Assembly (NCBI RefSeq): GCF_022414535.1
Contig: NZ_JADWYM010000001.1
Coordinates: 186,001-250,000 of the forward strand
Reading direction: 5' to 3'
Origin: Streptomyces sp. MUM 2J
GTDB lineage: Bacteria; Actinomycetota; Actinomycetes; Streptomycetales; Streptomycetaceae
DNA length: 64,000 nt
Every line of letters begins with the position of its first letter. The first letter of the stretch is position 1. The notes under the pieces are model-generated. The model had not been told where the DNA came from and did no database searches. It saw only the letters and a program-made list of their open reading frames with translations. Position numbers and translations under genes: made by a program. Positions 14,508 through 23,392 of this stretch are shown here, one piece after another.

Positions 14508-16765
14508 GGGAACGGGTGCGGGTCGAGGCCGTCCACGGGGGAGCCGGACGTGTCGCGGGGCCCGCCCGGCCGGGGCGGCGCCGTCACCGCCGAGACGTCG
14601 GTGCCGCGCGGCAGCTCGGCCCCGTCCTCCGGCACGGGCGCCGGCCGCGTGTCCGGTAGGCCGCCGAGCAGGCGGCGCAACCCGGTGAACCGCTGGTGCA
14701 CCTGGCCGAAGCACATCGGCACGATGCCCGGGACCACCGCCTTGACCACGGCCAGACCCGCGTCGGAGTGCTCCGGTGTCGTCTGGTCCACCAGCAGCAC
14801 GTCCGCCAGTCCGGCGGCCTCGTACAGCTCCGCGAGGAAGCCGAGACCGCGGGTCACGTCTCCGCGGGCGGCACGGGCGTAGACCCCCGGCCAGCCGGGG
14901 AAGGCGTCCGCGAGGGGCAGGACCGGACCGCCCAGCACCTCGGTCACCCGCGGCAGCAGGCGCGGATCGGCGTTGCGCCGCGGATGGTCCATCAGGTCGT
15001 CGACCAGGCACCGGTCGGCGATCATCGGCTCGATCGCCACCGGGTCCCACGTCAGGCCCGTCTCGGTGAGCTGGGCCAGCTCCCACAGGGCCGCCCGGAC
15101 CGCGGCCTCCGGATCCGGGCTGCCGCCCGCCGTGCTGAACGCGGCCGGCAGAGCGCCGTCCTGGCGCAGCGCCAGCGCCCACACCACGGGTACCGCGATG
15201 TCGGCCGTGGCGGCCAGCAGGCGCACCTCGAAGCCCCGGGCCCGCGCCATGTGCAGCAGCAGCCGGCTCTGCGGGTCCCGCACCGTGGCGGGGTCGATCT
15301 CGGGCAGCGGGCGCCGGCGGTGCCAGGCCAGCAGGAAGGCGTCGCGCTCGGCCAGCTCCAGCAGCGAGTGCAGGGCGGCCTCCTCGTACGACGAGCCCAG
15401 CGCGCAGCCACTCGACGACTCCAGGACGTGGTTCAGGCGCCGGTCGCCCGGCTCTCGCGGCGGATACCGGTACTGGTAGAAGCCTGCGTCCGCGGGCACC
15501 AGCAGCGGGTGGCCGTCGCGCAGCCGGTGCGCCCACACCCAGTCCATGCGCGTGCCGGCGTCCCAGGGACGGACCCGGGACAGTGGATGCGCCAGCTGGG
15601 CGTCGGTGTAACCACCCAACCGGGCCGGGTCCAGGGCCCGTTCGCCGAGTTCGGACAGGCTGCGGCCGATGACGGGCGCGGCCCCGTGCGGGTAGCCGGC
15701 CATCCGCTCGTACGCCTCCAGATAGGCGACCGCCTCCGCCTCGCCGTACGTGCGGGCCCGGCCGTGCCCGGCGGGTGAGCCGCCCAGCAGCCGCACCTCG
15801 GACATGGCGAACGGCACGTGCGCGTCACGGCTGACCCGCACCGCCGGGCCGAAGCCGGAGTCGGCGAGGGCCTCCCGCATCCGGTCCGCGTCCATGCCGA
15901 ACGGGGCCCCGGCCCGGGTCGGCACCGGCGACGGGCTGGGCCTGGGCAGCAGTCGCGGCGCCGACGGCGGACGGGACGCGTCCCCGGGAGCGCCGGGCGT
16001 CCCGCACACCGGGCAGCGGTAGGTACGCCGCAGCCGGTGACGGCGGACCGATCCGTCCGCGCGCAGGACCACCAGCTCGCCCGGCGCCAGGGGTGCCGCC
16101 GCGACCACGGCGCCGTACACCTCGGCGGCGTGCCGCAGCCACGGCGGTCTGGGGGGCACCGGACGCCGACCGCCCGCCGGGGCCGGAACGGGACCGGCGG
16201 ATGCGGGCGAAGCGGCACCGGCCGGTGCGGTGGGTGTGCCCGGTCCGGCCACGGCGGGCAGCCGCGGAGGGGCCGGCGGGGCCGTGGGCGGCACGGCGGC
16301 TCTGGACTCGGCTGCGAACCGCAGGAGTTCCTCGCCCTCGGGGCGGTGGCGGTGCGACCGCCGGGTGACCAGGCAGCCGGCGCACGCGGGAGGCACTCCC
16401 TCCTCCCCCGCGGCCCCGGGCGGCAGCCACAACGGGCCGACGAGGACGCTCCCGGTGTCGACGCGCACCGACAGCAGGCCGGCCCCCCGCGCGCGGGCGG
16501 TGGACAGGGCCGACTGTTCCCAGGTCCGGTCGTAGGCGCCGCTGACGGCGACCACGCCCACTCCGGGGTGGTGCGCCCAGCCGCTCCAGTCCCAGCCCTC
16601 CGGGGCGCCCGGACCGGCCAGCACCTCGGCGACCGCGCCGGGTACCGGACCGCTCCCGGGGTGATCGGCCGCCGTGGCGCTCCCGTCGGCCCCGGCCTCC
16701 AGGCCGTCGGTGGGCCCTGCCGGGGCGGCCGCCGCCTGCCGGACCGGTCCCGCAGCGGCGTTCAT
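14504..16765 (-). CDS. YcaO cyclodehydratase of the thiopeptide pathway (753 aa)
   Basis: An ATP-dependent YcaO that activates backbone amides so that Cys/Ser side chains close to azolines. The N-terminal part carries two Cys pairs (CAGC at 128-131 and CPVC at 251-254), typical of the zinc-binding end of the E1-like partner. The YcaO domain runs from about residue 300, with an ATP-site segment SSGCALGSSYEEAALHSLLELAERDAF near 495-520. The chain ends PHPFP, a PxPxP C-terminus as in azoline-forming YcaOs. Its ATG overlaps the stop of the Ocin-ThiF gene. Counterpart of TbtG/LazE. Confidence 0.92.
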   Translation of the reverse strand: MNAAAGPVRQAAAAPAGPTDGLEAGADGSATAADHPGSGPVPGAVAEVLAGPGAPEGWDWSGWAHHPGVGVVAVSGAYDRTWEQSALSTARARGAGLLSVRVDTGSVLVGPLWLPPGAAGEEGVPPACAGCLVTRRSHRHRPEGEELLRFAAESRAAVPPTAPPAPPRLPAVAGPGTPTAPAGAASPASAGPVPAPAGGRRPVPPRPPWLRHAAEVYGAVVAAAPLAPGELVVLRADGSVRRHRLRRTYRCPVCGTPGAPGDASRPPSAPRLLPRPSPSPVPTRAGAPFGMDADRMREALADSGFGPAVRVSRDAHVPFAMSEVRLLGGSPAGHGRARTYGEAEAVAYLEAYERMAGYPHGAAPVIGRSLSELGERALDPARLGGYTDAQLAHPLSRVRPWDAGTRMDWVWAHRLRDGHPLLVPADAGFYQYRYPPREPGDRRLNHVLESSSGCALGSSYEEAALHSLLELAERDAFLLAWHRRRPLPEIDPATVRDPQSRLLLHMARARGFEVRLLAATADIAVPVVWALALRQDGALPAAFSTAGGSPDPEAAVRAALWELAQLTETGLTWDPVAIEPMIADRCLVDDLMDHPRRNADPRLLPRVTEVLGGPVLPLADAFPGWPGVYARAARGDVTRGLGFLAELYEAAGLADVLLVDQTTPEHSDAGLAVVKAVVPGIVPMCFGQVHQRFTGLRRLLGGLPDTRPAPVPEDGAELPRGTDVSAVTAPPRPGGPRDTSGSPVDGLDPHPFP

Positions 16766-18912
16766 CGCCGCTCCAGGAGTCCGCAGGGCAGCGGCAGCCG
16801 GGGCAGCACACCGTCGTCGACCAGCCGGTGCGCGACGAGCGCGCCCGGCAGCGCCGCACCCCTGCGCGCGAGGGCCGCGGCCCGCGGCGGTGCGAGCGAG
16901 TGCAGCACCCAGGTCCCGGGCGGGTCGTCGTGACCGTCCGGCCGGGTTCGCCCGGACTGGACCCGGGCGCAGGACTCGACCAGCGCCGCGTGCACGGCGG
17001 ACTCCCGCCCGGGACCCCACTGGCGGCCCAGCACGGCACCGTCGCCGTCCCGCACGGCGGTCGCCACCCACCAGCCGAGCGTTTCGACCGGCCTGAGGTC
17101 CAGCCGTACGGGTTGCTCGAAGTGGTCGAGCAGGGTGCCCCACAGGGCCCGCACCTCGTGGTGGGCGACGGAGTCCCAGTCCACCGCGCGCGCACCGGGC
17201 GCGTACGGGTGCGGAACCGGCGTGAGCCGCAGCAGGCCGTCCAGCAGCCACTGGTGCTCGGTGACGCCCGCGCAGGCGACCGGGCCGCCGGGAGCCGCGG
17301 CCTGCGCCCCGGCCACGACGGTGCGCAGGCCGGCGAGGAGTGCCTGCACTCCGGCGACGGCCCTGCTGGGGCCCCAGCCCGACGTGGTGCGCTCGGAGTC
17401 GACCCAGCGCGCGGAGGCCACGGAGACCGGTACCTGCTCCACGTCCAGATCGCGTTCGAACCGTGCCGGGCCCGTCCACCGGGCGGTCAGCGGCGCCGAG
17501 TCCGCGTAGGCGCCGGTCGGGTCGGGGGCGGCTGCCCGGCCGTCCGCGAGGTCGGCCAGCAGCGCGGCGACGTCGACACGCTGCCACCGGCCCGCGACGC
17601 CTGCGCCGACTCCCGGAACTCCCCCCGCCGGTTCCCTCCCGGTGCCGCCCGGCTCCCCCTCACCGGAACCGGAGGCGGCCCGTGCCACGGCCGTCGGCCG
17701 GGCAGCGTGCGGTGCGGTGGCGGACGCGCCGGGGGCGGAGGCTGTCGAGGCGATGGCCTCGTCCTCCGCCGGTCCCGCCGAGCCGTCCCCGGCCGGTCCG
17801 GTCAAGGGGATGCGTCGCGACTCCAGGGCGTGTCCCCACACCAGGGTCAGATGGGGTGCGGTGTCGTACGAGGGGGGTGCGGCGTCCGGGGCGTGCCCGG
17901 AGACCTGGTCGGCCGCGGGGCCGGCCGGGCCGGTGCCCGAGCCGTCCGCCGGGTCCGTACCGATGCCCGTGAGGACCTCGACGCAGGCGCGGGCGGCCAG
18001 GGCACCGGCCAGCACGGCGCTCATCGGGCGCGGCGTCCAGCCGTCCGGTTCGAGCGCGGCCCAGGACGCGGCCCGCTCCAGAGCCGCCTGCGGGTCCGCG
18101 GCAGGGCCGCGGGGACCGGGGGCGGCCACGGCGGCCAGATCGGTCCGGGCCACCACGACCACGCAGGGGTGCCCCGCGGCGGACGCGGTGCGCCAGACCT
18201 CGGTCTCGTCGGGGCCGCCGGGCCGGTCCACATCGGCGACCAGCACGGTGACGTCGGGCCCGTGCCCGGGCACGGGCTCCCCGGCGCCGGGTTCTCCGGC
18301 GCCGGGGCCCCCGGCGTACTCTGGTGCGGGAGCGTCCGGCAGGAGCCGGACCCGCTCCACCGCGTGGGCGGCGAGACCCCGCAGCAGGGCCGGGACCGCC
18401 GGTCCGGAGCCGCGCACCTCGACGGTGGCCGAACGCAGCGCGGCGAGGACCCCGTAGGGGTCGTCGCTGTGGTCCTCCAGGAACGCCAGGACGTCGGCGT
18501 ACCGTTCGGCGGTGTCCGGGTCGGGCTCGGGGGTCTCCAGGGCGTCCAGGTCCAGCAGCACCCCCTGGTCCAGCAGGGTGCGCAGGATGTGCGCAAGGAC
18601 CGGGCGGGCCTGCTCGGTGCCGTCGGCCGCGACCAGGTCGTCCAGGCAGGTGCCGTCCGACAGCGGGCCGAGGTGCCGGTCGAGGAGGGCGAACAGCGCG
18701 GGCGGTCCGCCCAGGACGAACGACCGCCGGGAGTGCGAGATGTGCACGCCCCGGGCCACGGGTGCCAGATGGGCGCCGGAGCGCAGCTTCACCCGGGTAC
18801 GGGGGCCCGGACGGGCCTGAGCCGCTCCGCCCGCGGTCCGGCCGTGTGACGTCTCCGGGGCCGCGGTGCCCTCCGTACGCGGCGTGGCGGAGGGGGCGGT
18901 GGACGCGGTCAT
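16762..18912 (-). CDS. Ocin-ThiF-like cyclodehydratase partner with RRE domain (716 aa)
   Basis: Residues 45-135 (RGVHISHSRRSFVLGGPPALFALLDRHLG through LLDQGVLLDLD) form a RiPP-recognition-element-like winged helix that should bind the leader peptide. A degenerate E1-like/nucleotide-fold region follows (DVTVLVADVDRPGGPDETEVWRT, then PHLTLVWGHALESRRIPL), then an Ala/Gly-rich linker. The C-terminal domain has SARWVDSERTTSGWGPSRAVAGVQALLAGLRTV. This layout matches TbtF/LazD, which delivers the precursor to the YcaO. Start and stop overlap both neighbours by 4 nt (ATGA). The internal low-complexity linkers are longer than I would expect. Confidence 0.85.
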   Translation of the reverse strand: MTASTAPSATPRTEGTAAPETSHGRTAGGAAQARPGPRTRVKLRSGAHLAPVARGVHISHSRRSFVLGGPPALFALLDRHLGPLSDGTCLDDLVAADGTEQARPVLAHILRTLLDQGVLLDLDALETPEPDPDTAERYADVLAFLEDHSDDPYGVLAALRSATVEVRGSGPAVPALLRGLAAHAVERVRLLPDAPAPEYAGGPGAGEPGAGEPVPGHGPDVTVLVADVDRPGGPDETEVWRTASAAGHPCVVVVARTDLAAVAAPGPRGPAADPQAALERAASWAALEPDGWTPRPMSAVLAGALAARACVEVLTGIGTDPADGSGTGPAGPAADQVSGHAPDAAPPSYDTAPHLTLVWGHALESRRIPLTGPAGDGSAGPAEDEAIASTASAPGASATAPHAARPTAVARAASGSGEGEPGGTGREPAGGVPGVGAGVAGRWQRVDVAALLADLADGRAAAPDPTGAYADSAPLTARWTGPARFERDLDVEQVPVSVASARWVDSERTTSGWGPSRAVAGVQALLAGLRTVVAGAQAAAPGGPVACAGVTEHQWLLDGLLRLTPVPHPYAPGARAVDWDSVAHHEVRALWGTLLDHFEQPVRLDLRPVETLGWWVATAVRDGDGAVLGRQWGPGRESAVHAALVESCARVQSGRTRPDGHDDPPGTWVLHSLAPPRAAALARRGAALPGALVAHRLVDDGVLPRLPLPCGLLERR

Positions 18913-21575
18913 CGGGCGTCCCCCTCGGTCCGTGCGGTCGCCTCCGGCCGGGTGGGGGTACCGCCGGACGGTTCCGGGGGCGGGCCGGCCGCGTCCCCGG
19001 CGGGCAGGTCGTACTCGACCGCCCACTCCACCGCGTGCCGCCCGGGCCGGACGCCGGGCAGGGCCTCCTCCAGGTAGCCGGGGCTGCGCCGGTCCAGCAG
19101 CCGGGGCAGCACCCGTGCCGTCAACGCGCTGCCCAGGTCCAGGTACTGCGGCTTGTCGCGGCGCCGGGCCTGCACGTAGGCGCGCACGCCGTCGTCGCCC
19201 TCGCGGGACGGCAGGCCGCCCAGCGGGGTCTTGGCGACGACCTCCTCGGGCACGTCGTGCGCGGCGCGCCAGTCGGTCAGCGCGATCAGGTGCTCCGCCT
19301 CACCGAGGGCGCCGGCCTCCGCGGGGAAGTCGTCCCCGGGGTACCAGCGGCGGCGCCCCAGCACCACCTGACCGGCCGTCAGCCGGGGCAGGGCCATGGT
19401 GCGTCCGGCGGGCTCGCCGGCCCGCAGCCGGCGGGCGCGGACGCCGGCCAGCGGGTCCAGGGTGACGCGCCCGCTGTCGGCCAGCCACATGGCGATGCGC
19501 AGCGGCGCCGGCAGCAGCTCCGACCACTTCATGCCGCAGGTGACCGGGACCACCGTGCGCCCGTCGCGGTCGGTCAGGGAGAGGGTGTCGGTGGCGGGGT
19601 CGTGGTCGAGGCGGAGGCCCGCCCAGTCCTCCGGGGTGAGGGTGTCGGGCAGCAGGGGGATCCGGTGGTTGATGTTCGCGTTGTGCAGGCCGCGGTCCTC
19701 CAGCACCGTGCCGCCCGCGCTGCCGAACTGGCGCAGCACCCGCGCGGCGGTGCGGTCGGCCGTGTCGCCGCCGAGGTCCCGGTCCGGGCCCAGGAAGCGG
19801 CTGCCGAGCAGGTTCCGGCCGCCGTAGCAGTCGTTGAGCACGAGCCGCCCGTCGGCGGGCTGCACCAGCAGTGCGTACGAGGCCGCCCGGCGGCGGAAGA
19901 ACGCGGGCATCCGGTCGGCGAACGCGGCCAACGCGGCCGGGTCGAGGGCCGCCTCGGGTGCGTCCCCGGCCGCGTCGACGGCCAGCAGTACGTGGCCCAC
20001 CGCCTCCGAGCGCAGCGCCAGCAGGTCGGCGAGGGCGCCGTCGGGCGGCCCGAAGTCCTCGGCGGTGGCGGCGCTCAGCGCGGTCTCACGCCGGTAGACC
20101 ATGGTCACCAGGTCGTCGGCGGCGTCCAGCAGATCGACGCGGGCGCCCGGCCCGTAGCGGTCGGCGAAGGCCGTGCCGAGCAGGGCACGCACCTCGTGGT
20201 GCCGGTCGAAGACGGAGAGGAACGAGGTGACGTCGGCCAGGTCGGCCAGGGCCGGACCGTATCCCTCGTCGGTGACCTGGGCGGGCGGCAGCACGAGGTC
20301 CTCGTTGACGTGCAGCCGGGCCGGCCTGAGCGAGCGGGCGTTGAGGTCGGCCTCGGCGCGGCGCAGCCGGGTCAGTGCGGCCACCCGTCCGCTGACACCG
20401 CCGGACGTCAGGTCGCGCAGCGCGCGTTCCGTCTCGTCCAGGACGGGCAGCGCGTCCGGGTCCTGCCGCCGCAGGACGGCGCGGGCCGCGGGCAGGGGGT
20501 CGGCGAGCTGCTCGTCGAGGGCGGGACCGGGCCGCAGGATGCCCGCGGCGAGCGCCTGCGCGAGGAACCCGGCAGTGCGGGCGGGCGGCAGGCCGAGCCG
20601 TGCGGTCAGTTCCGCCGCGAGCACGTCGGTGCGGATCGGGCCCAGGGCGGTGAGGGCCAGCAGGACCGACAGCGGGCGGGTGAGCGAGGCGCTGACCAGT
20701 TTCACGCCGGAGGCGAGGCGGCGCACGAAACGTACCTGGGAGTCGTCGGCACGCAGGCTGCGGTTGCTCTCGACGACGGCGGGCAGCCCGGCGGCGGCCC
20801 GCTCGGTGTCCCAGGGCCGCTCACCGGTGCCGGTCACCACGGCGCCGAACAGCGCGCGGTCCAGGGAGACGAACGCGCGGGCCGACCGGCGGTCGAAGTC
20901 TCCGGCGTCCAGCCGCTGCCCCTGCGGGGACCAGTGGGCGAAGCCGACCGCCGTGAACCGGGACAGCGGGCTGGTGCGCACCATGGCCCGGGTCAGGTGC
21001 TGGAGGATGCCGCGCTCGGACTTGCGCAGCCGGGCGGAGGGGGCGGCGAAGCCGGAGCGGTAGCGCCGGACGGCGTCCAGGACCTGCGGCGAGTTCAGCG
21101 CCAGGGAGAGCTGGAACGGTTCGGCGGCGCACAGTTCGGCCAGTACGGCCCGCTCGTGGGCGACCAGTTCGCCGTGTCCCGCGGTCAGCGCGGCCCGTGC
21201 GAGCAGCGACCGCTGCCGTGCGTCGAGCCAGGCGGCGACCGCGGGCGGCCAGTCGCCGGACATCAGCGCGGGAGCGGGGTCCCGCTGGTTGTGGATGTCC
21301 CGGCGCAGTTGCAGGGCGCGGTGCCGGTCCCTGCCGGTGGCCCGGCCCGCCACGTCGTACAGCTCGTCGCAGGCCTGGTCGGCGACCTTCGCGGCGTCGG
21401 TCCCGGCGGCGGCCAGCGCCCGCAGGGCGACGGTGAGGCCGGGGGCGCCCAGGCGGCGGCCGGGCAGGGGGTTGACCCGCATCAGCAGGGTGTCGGCGAG
21501 GACCGGCCGGCCCGCACGGGCGGGTTCCGCCGGCTGCGGCGGGGAGGTCGGCTCGACGGAGGTGTCGACGGACAT
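18909..21575 (-). CDS. lantibiotic dehydratase N-terminal protein (tRNA-Glu-dependent Ser/Thr glutamylation), 888 aa
   Basis: A split LanB containing only the glutamylation domain. It has TLLMRVNPLPGRRL at the start, LAALDSPQV-like text (LSLALNSPQVLDAVRRYRSG), the segment AMVRTSPLSRFTAVG, and GLHNANINHRIPLLPDTLTPEDWAGLRLDHD near residue 620. The family transfers glutamate from Glu-tRNA to Ser/Thr of the core as the first step of Dha/Dhb formation. The elimination domain is missing and is supplied by a separate protein, as in thiopeptide clusters (TbtB/LazB). AGGAAGG lies 13 nt before the ATG at 21575, a long spacing. Next gene overlaps by 4 nt. Confidence 0.92.
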   Translation of the reverse strand: MSVDTSVEPTSPPQPAEPARAGRPVLADTLLMRVNPLPGRRLGAPGLTVALRALAAAGTDAAKVADQACDELYDVAGRATGRDRHRALQLRRDIHNQRDPAPALMSGDWPPAVAAWLDARQRSLLARAALTAGHGELVAHERAVLAELCAAEPFQLSLALNSPQVLDAVRRYRSGFAAPSARLRKSERGILQHLTRAMVRTSPLSRFTAVGFAHWSPQGQRLDAGDFDRRSARAFVSLDRALFGAVVTGTGERPWDTERAAAGLPAVVESNRSLRADDSQVRFVRRLASGVKLVSASLTRPLSVLLALTALGPIRTDVLAAELTARLGLPPARTAGFLAQALAAGILRPGPALDEQLADPLPAARAVLRRQDPDALPVLDETERALRDLTSGGVSGRVAALTRLRRAEADLNARSLRPARLHVNEDLVLPPAQVTDEGYGPALADLADVTSFLSVFDRHHEVRALLGTAFADRYGPGARVDLLDAADDLVTMVYRRETALSAATAEDFGPPDGALADLLALRSEAVGHVLLAVDAAGDAPEAALDPAALAAFADRMPAFFRRRAASYALLVQPADGRLVLNDCYGGRNLLGSRFLGPDRDLGGDTADRTAARVLRQFGSAGGTVLEDRGLHNANINHRIPLLPDTLTPEDWAGLRLDHDPATDTLSLTDRDGRTVVPVTCGMKWSELLPAPLRIAMWLADSGRVTLDPLAGVRARRLRAGEPAGRTMALPRLTAGQVVLGRRRWYPGDDFPAEAGALGEAEHLIALTDWRAAHDVPEEVVAKTPLGGLPSREGDDGVRAYVQARRRDKPQYLDLGSALTARVLPRLLDRRSPGYLEEALPGVRPGRHAVEWAVEYDLPAGDAAGPPPEPSGGTPTRPEATARTEGDAR

Positions 21576-21962
21576 GGCGGGCGGTCACCTTCCTGTGCGG
21601 GCCCGGCGGACGGGCGGGCGGGCCCGGGGTTTCACTGCGGGGGCGGCGGACGGAGCCGGTACGGCCGGCGGGGCCGGCCCCGGCCGGGCGGCGGCTCCGT
21701 CCGGGCGGCGGCTCCGTCCGGGTGCGGGGACGCGGTCGCCGGGCGGGGCGACGACCGGGAGGACCGGACCGACGGCCGGACAGGTGGCCACCGGGGCGGC
21801 CGTCCCGGGTCCCGCACGGCCGGTTCCGCGGGTCGGCGGCCGGGTCCGCCCGGCCGGGGCGCCCGGCGGGCCGGGTCCACGGAGCCCGGCCCGCCGGGGT
21901 ACCGCCGCGGTGGTCACGGGGCCCTACGGGGAAGGGGTCCCGCGACCTCCGCGGCGGTGGTC
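21576..21962. other. 387-bp GC-rich gap inside the RiPP operon
   Basis: No gene is supported. The gap separates the LLM oxidoreductase gene from the LanB gene and holds a direct repeat of GGCGGCTCCGTCCGG (from about 21691) and strong GC hairpins such as CCGGCGGGGCCGGCCCCGGCCGG. It could attenuate or process the operon mRNA, or carry a second promoter for the LanB-D-E-F part. Confidence 0.4.
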
Positions 21963-23045
21963 TCACACGGTGGCGGCCGCCGGCTCGGCCGGGGCACCGC
22001 CCAGGAGCGGCATCACCTCGGACGCGAACAGCTCCAGGCTGCGGAAGGCCTCCGCACCGCCCAGCCCGCCGAAGTCGGTCTGCCACAGCAGCACGTCGGC
22101 GGCCAGCCGCTCCTGGAACCGGCCGATCTGCTCCGCCACGTGCGCGGGGGAGCCGACGAAGGCGGTGCCCGAGGAGCGCAGGTCCTTCGCGGTGAGAGTG
22201 CGGGCGATCCGGTTGAAGCCGGTGTAGCCCTGGTAGTCGCTGGAGGTGGTGTCGTCCCAGCGGGTCAGCGCGGAGGTCCACACCTTCAGGTAGCGGTCCA
22301 GATGGATGTCGGCGATGCGGCGGGCCTCCTGGTCGGTCTCCGCCACGAACAGCGGCAGGCTGGCCGCGACCCGGGGTGCCGCCCCGGCGCCGTGGGCGCG
22401 GGCGAAGCTCTCCCGGTAGGAGCCGACCAGAGCATCGTCGAAGGAGGTGCCGGAGGGCGTGATGAGCAGTCCGTGCCCCAGCTCTCCGATGCGTACGAAG
22501 CTCTCCGGGGACCGTACCGCGGCGACCCAGAACGGCGGTCGCGGCGCTTGCGTGGGCCGCGGCAGCACGGTGGCGTCCCGGAACGAGAAGAACGGGGTGT
22601 CGAGCGTGACACCCTCCTCGGTGAGCAGCCGGCCGACGGCGTCGACGGTGGCCTCGAACCGGGCGCGGCTGCCGTCCATGGGCACCCCGAGCGCCTCGAA
22701 CTCGTAGGGCAGGTAGGCGCGGGCGAAGCCGATCTCCAGCCGGCCGTCACTGATGGCGTCCACCATGGCGATGCGGGACGCCAGGTCGATGGGGTGGTGG
22801 AAGACCGGCAGCACGCAGCCGGTCATCAGCCGGACGGAACGGGTCTGCGCGGCCACCGCGGACAGGAACGCCAGCGGGCTGGGGCAGTAGCCGCCGTAGG
22901 GGTGCAGGTAGTGCTCGGTCATCTTGACGTAGTGCATGCCGGACTCGTCGGCGATCCGGGACATGCGCAGCACGTCGCGGAAGTACTCGGTGGCGGGCTT
23001 GGCGTCCGGTGCGGAGTCGGGAAGGAAGGACACGCCGAAGCGCAT
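21963..23045 (-). CDS. LLM class flavin-dependent oxidoreductase in the RiPP operon (360 aa)
   Basis: A luciferase-like TIM-barrel protein starting MRFGVSFLPDSAPDAKPATEYF, with HYVKMTEHYLHPYGGYCPSP, the flavin-site strand TGCVLPVFHHPIDLASRIAMVDAISDGRLEIGFARAYLPYEFEALG and FGGLGGAEAF near the C-terminus. Family members are FMN- or F420-dependent monooxygenases or reductases. A gene of this type is not part of the minimal thiopeptide set, so it is a candidate tailoring enzyme (hydroxylation or oxidation of a core residue). GGAG lies 8 nt before the ATG at 23045. Substrate unknown. Confidence 0.88.
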   Translation of the reverse strand: MRFGVSFLPDSAPDAKPATEYFRDVLRMSRIADESGMHYVKMTEHYLHPYGGYCPSPLAFLSAVAAQTRSVRLMTGCVLPVFHHPIDLASRIAMVDAISDGRLEIGFARAYLPYEFEALGVPMDGSRARFEATVDAVGRLLTEEGVTLDTPFFSFRDATVLPRPTQAPRPPFWVAAVRSPESFVRIGELGHGLLITPSGTSFDDALVGSYRESFARAHGAGAAPRVAASLPLFVAETDQEARRIADIHLDRYLKVWTSALTRWDDTTSSDYQGYTGFNRIARTLTAKDLRSSGTAFVGSPAHVAEQIGRFQERLAADVLLWQTDFGGLGGAEAFRSLELFASEVMPLLGGAPAEPAAATV

Positions 23046-23392
23046 GGTGGTCTCCAAAAGGGGTGTCTCGGCCCGGCGGTGGGCGGCGGTGGCACCGCAC
23101 GGGCGCCGGGCCCGCCGCCGGACGCCTCGCGGTGGCGGGTCCGATGGCGGTGCGGGCGGGATCGGGTGGGCCCGCGCGGCGGGCCCGGGACACGGGCGGG
23201 CCGGTCACCAAAGCGGGCGCGGGAGGCGTGCCGTACGGTGCCGGGGCGGGCGGGGACGGCACGGTGTACGGGTGTGGGGCGGGCCGGGGCGTGCGGGCCC
23301 CCGTCAGGCCGGCAGGCCCCGGCCCCGAGGCCGGGCCGCCCCCGGGGCCCGGCGGCACGGTGGTGGCGTGGCCTCTTGCGACGTCCGGGAGC
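23046..23392. other. 347-bp gap inside the RiPP operon
   Basis: No gene seen. The sequence is GC-rich with Gly/Arg/Pro-only frames and short inverted repeats. It separates the probable pyridine synthase gene from the LLM oxidoreductase gene, so an internal promoter or processing site is possible but not visible. Confidence 0.35.
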
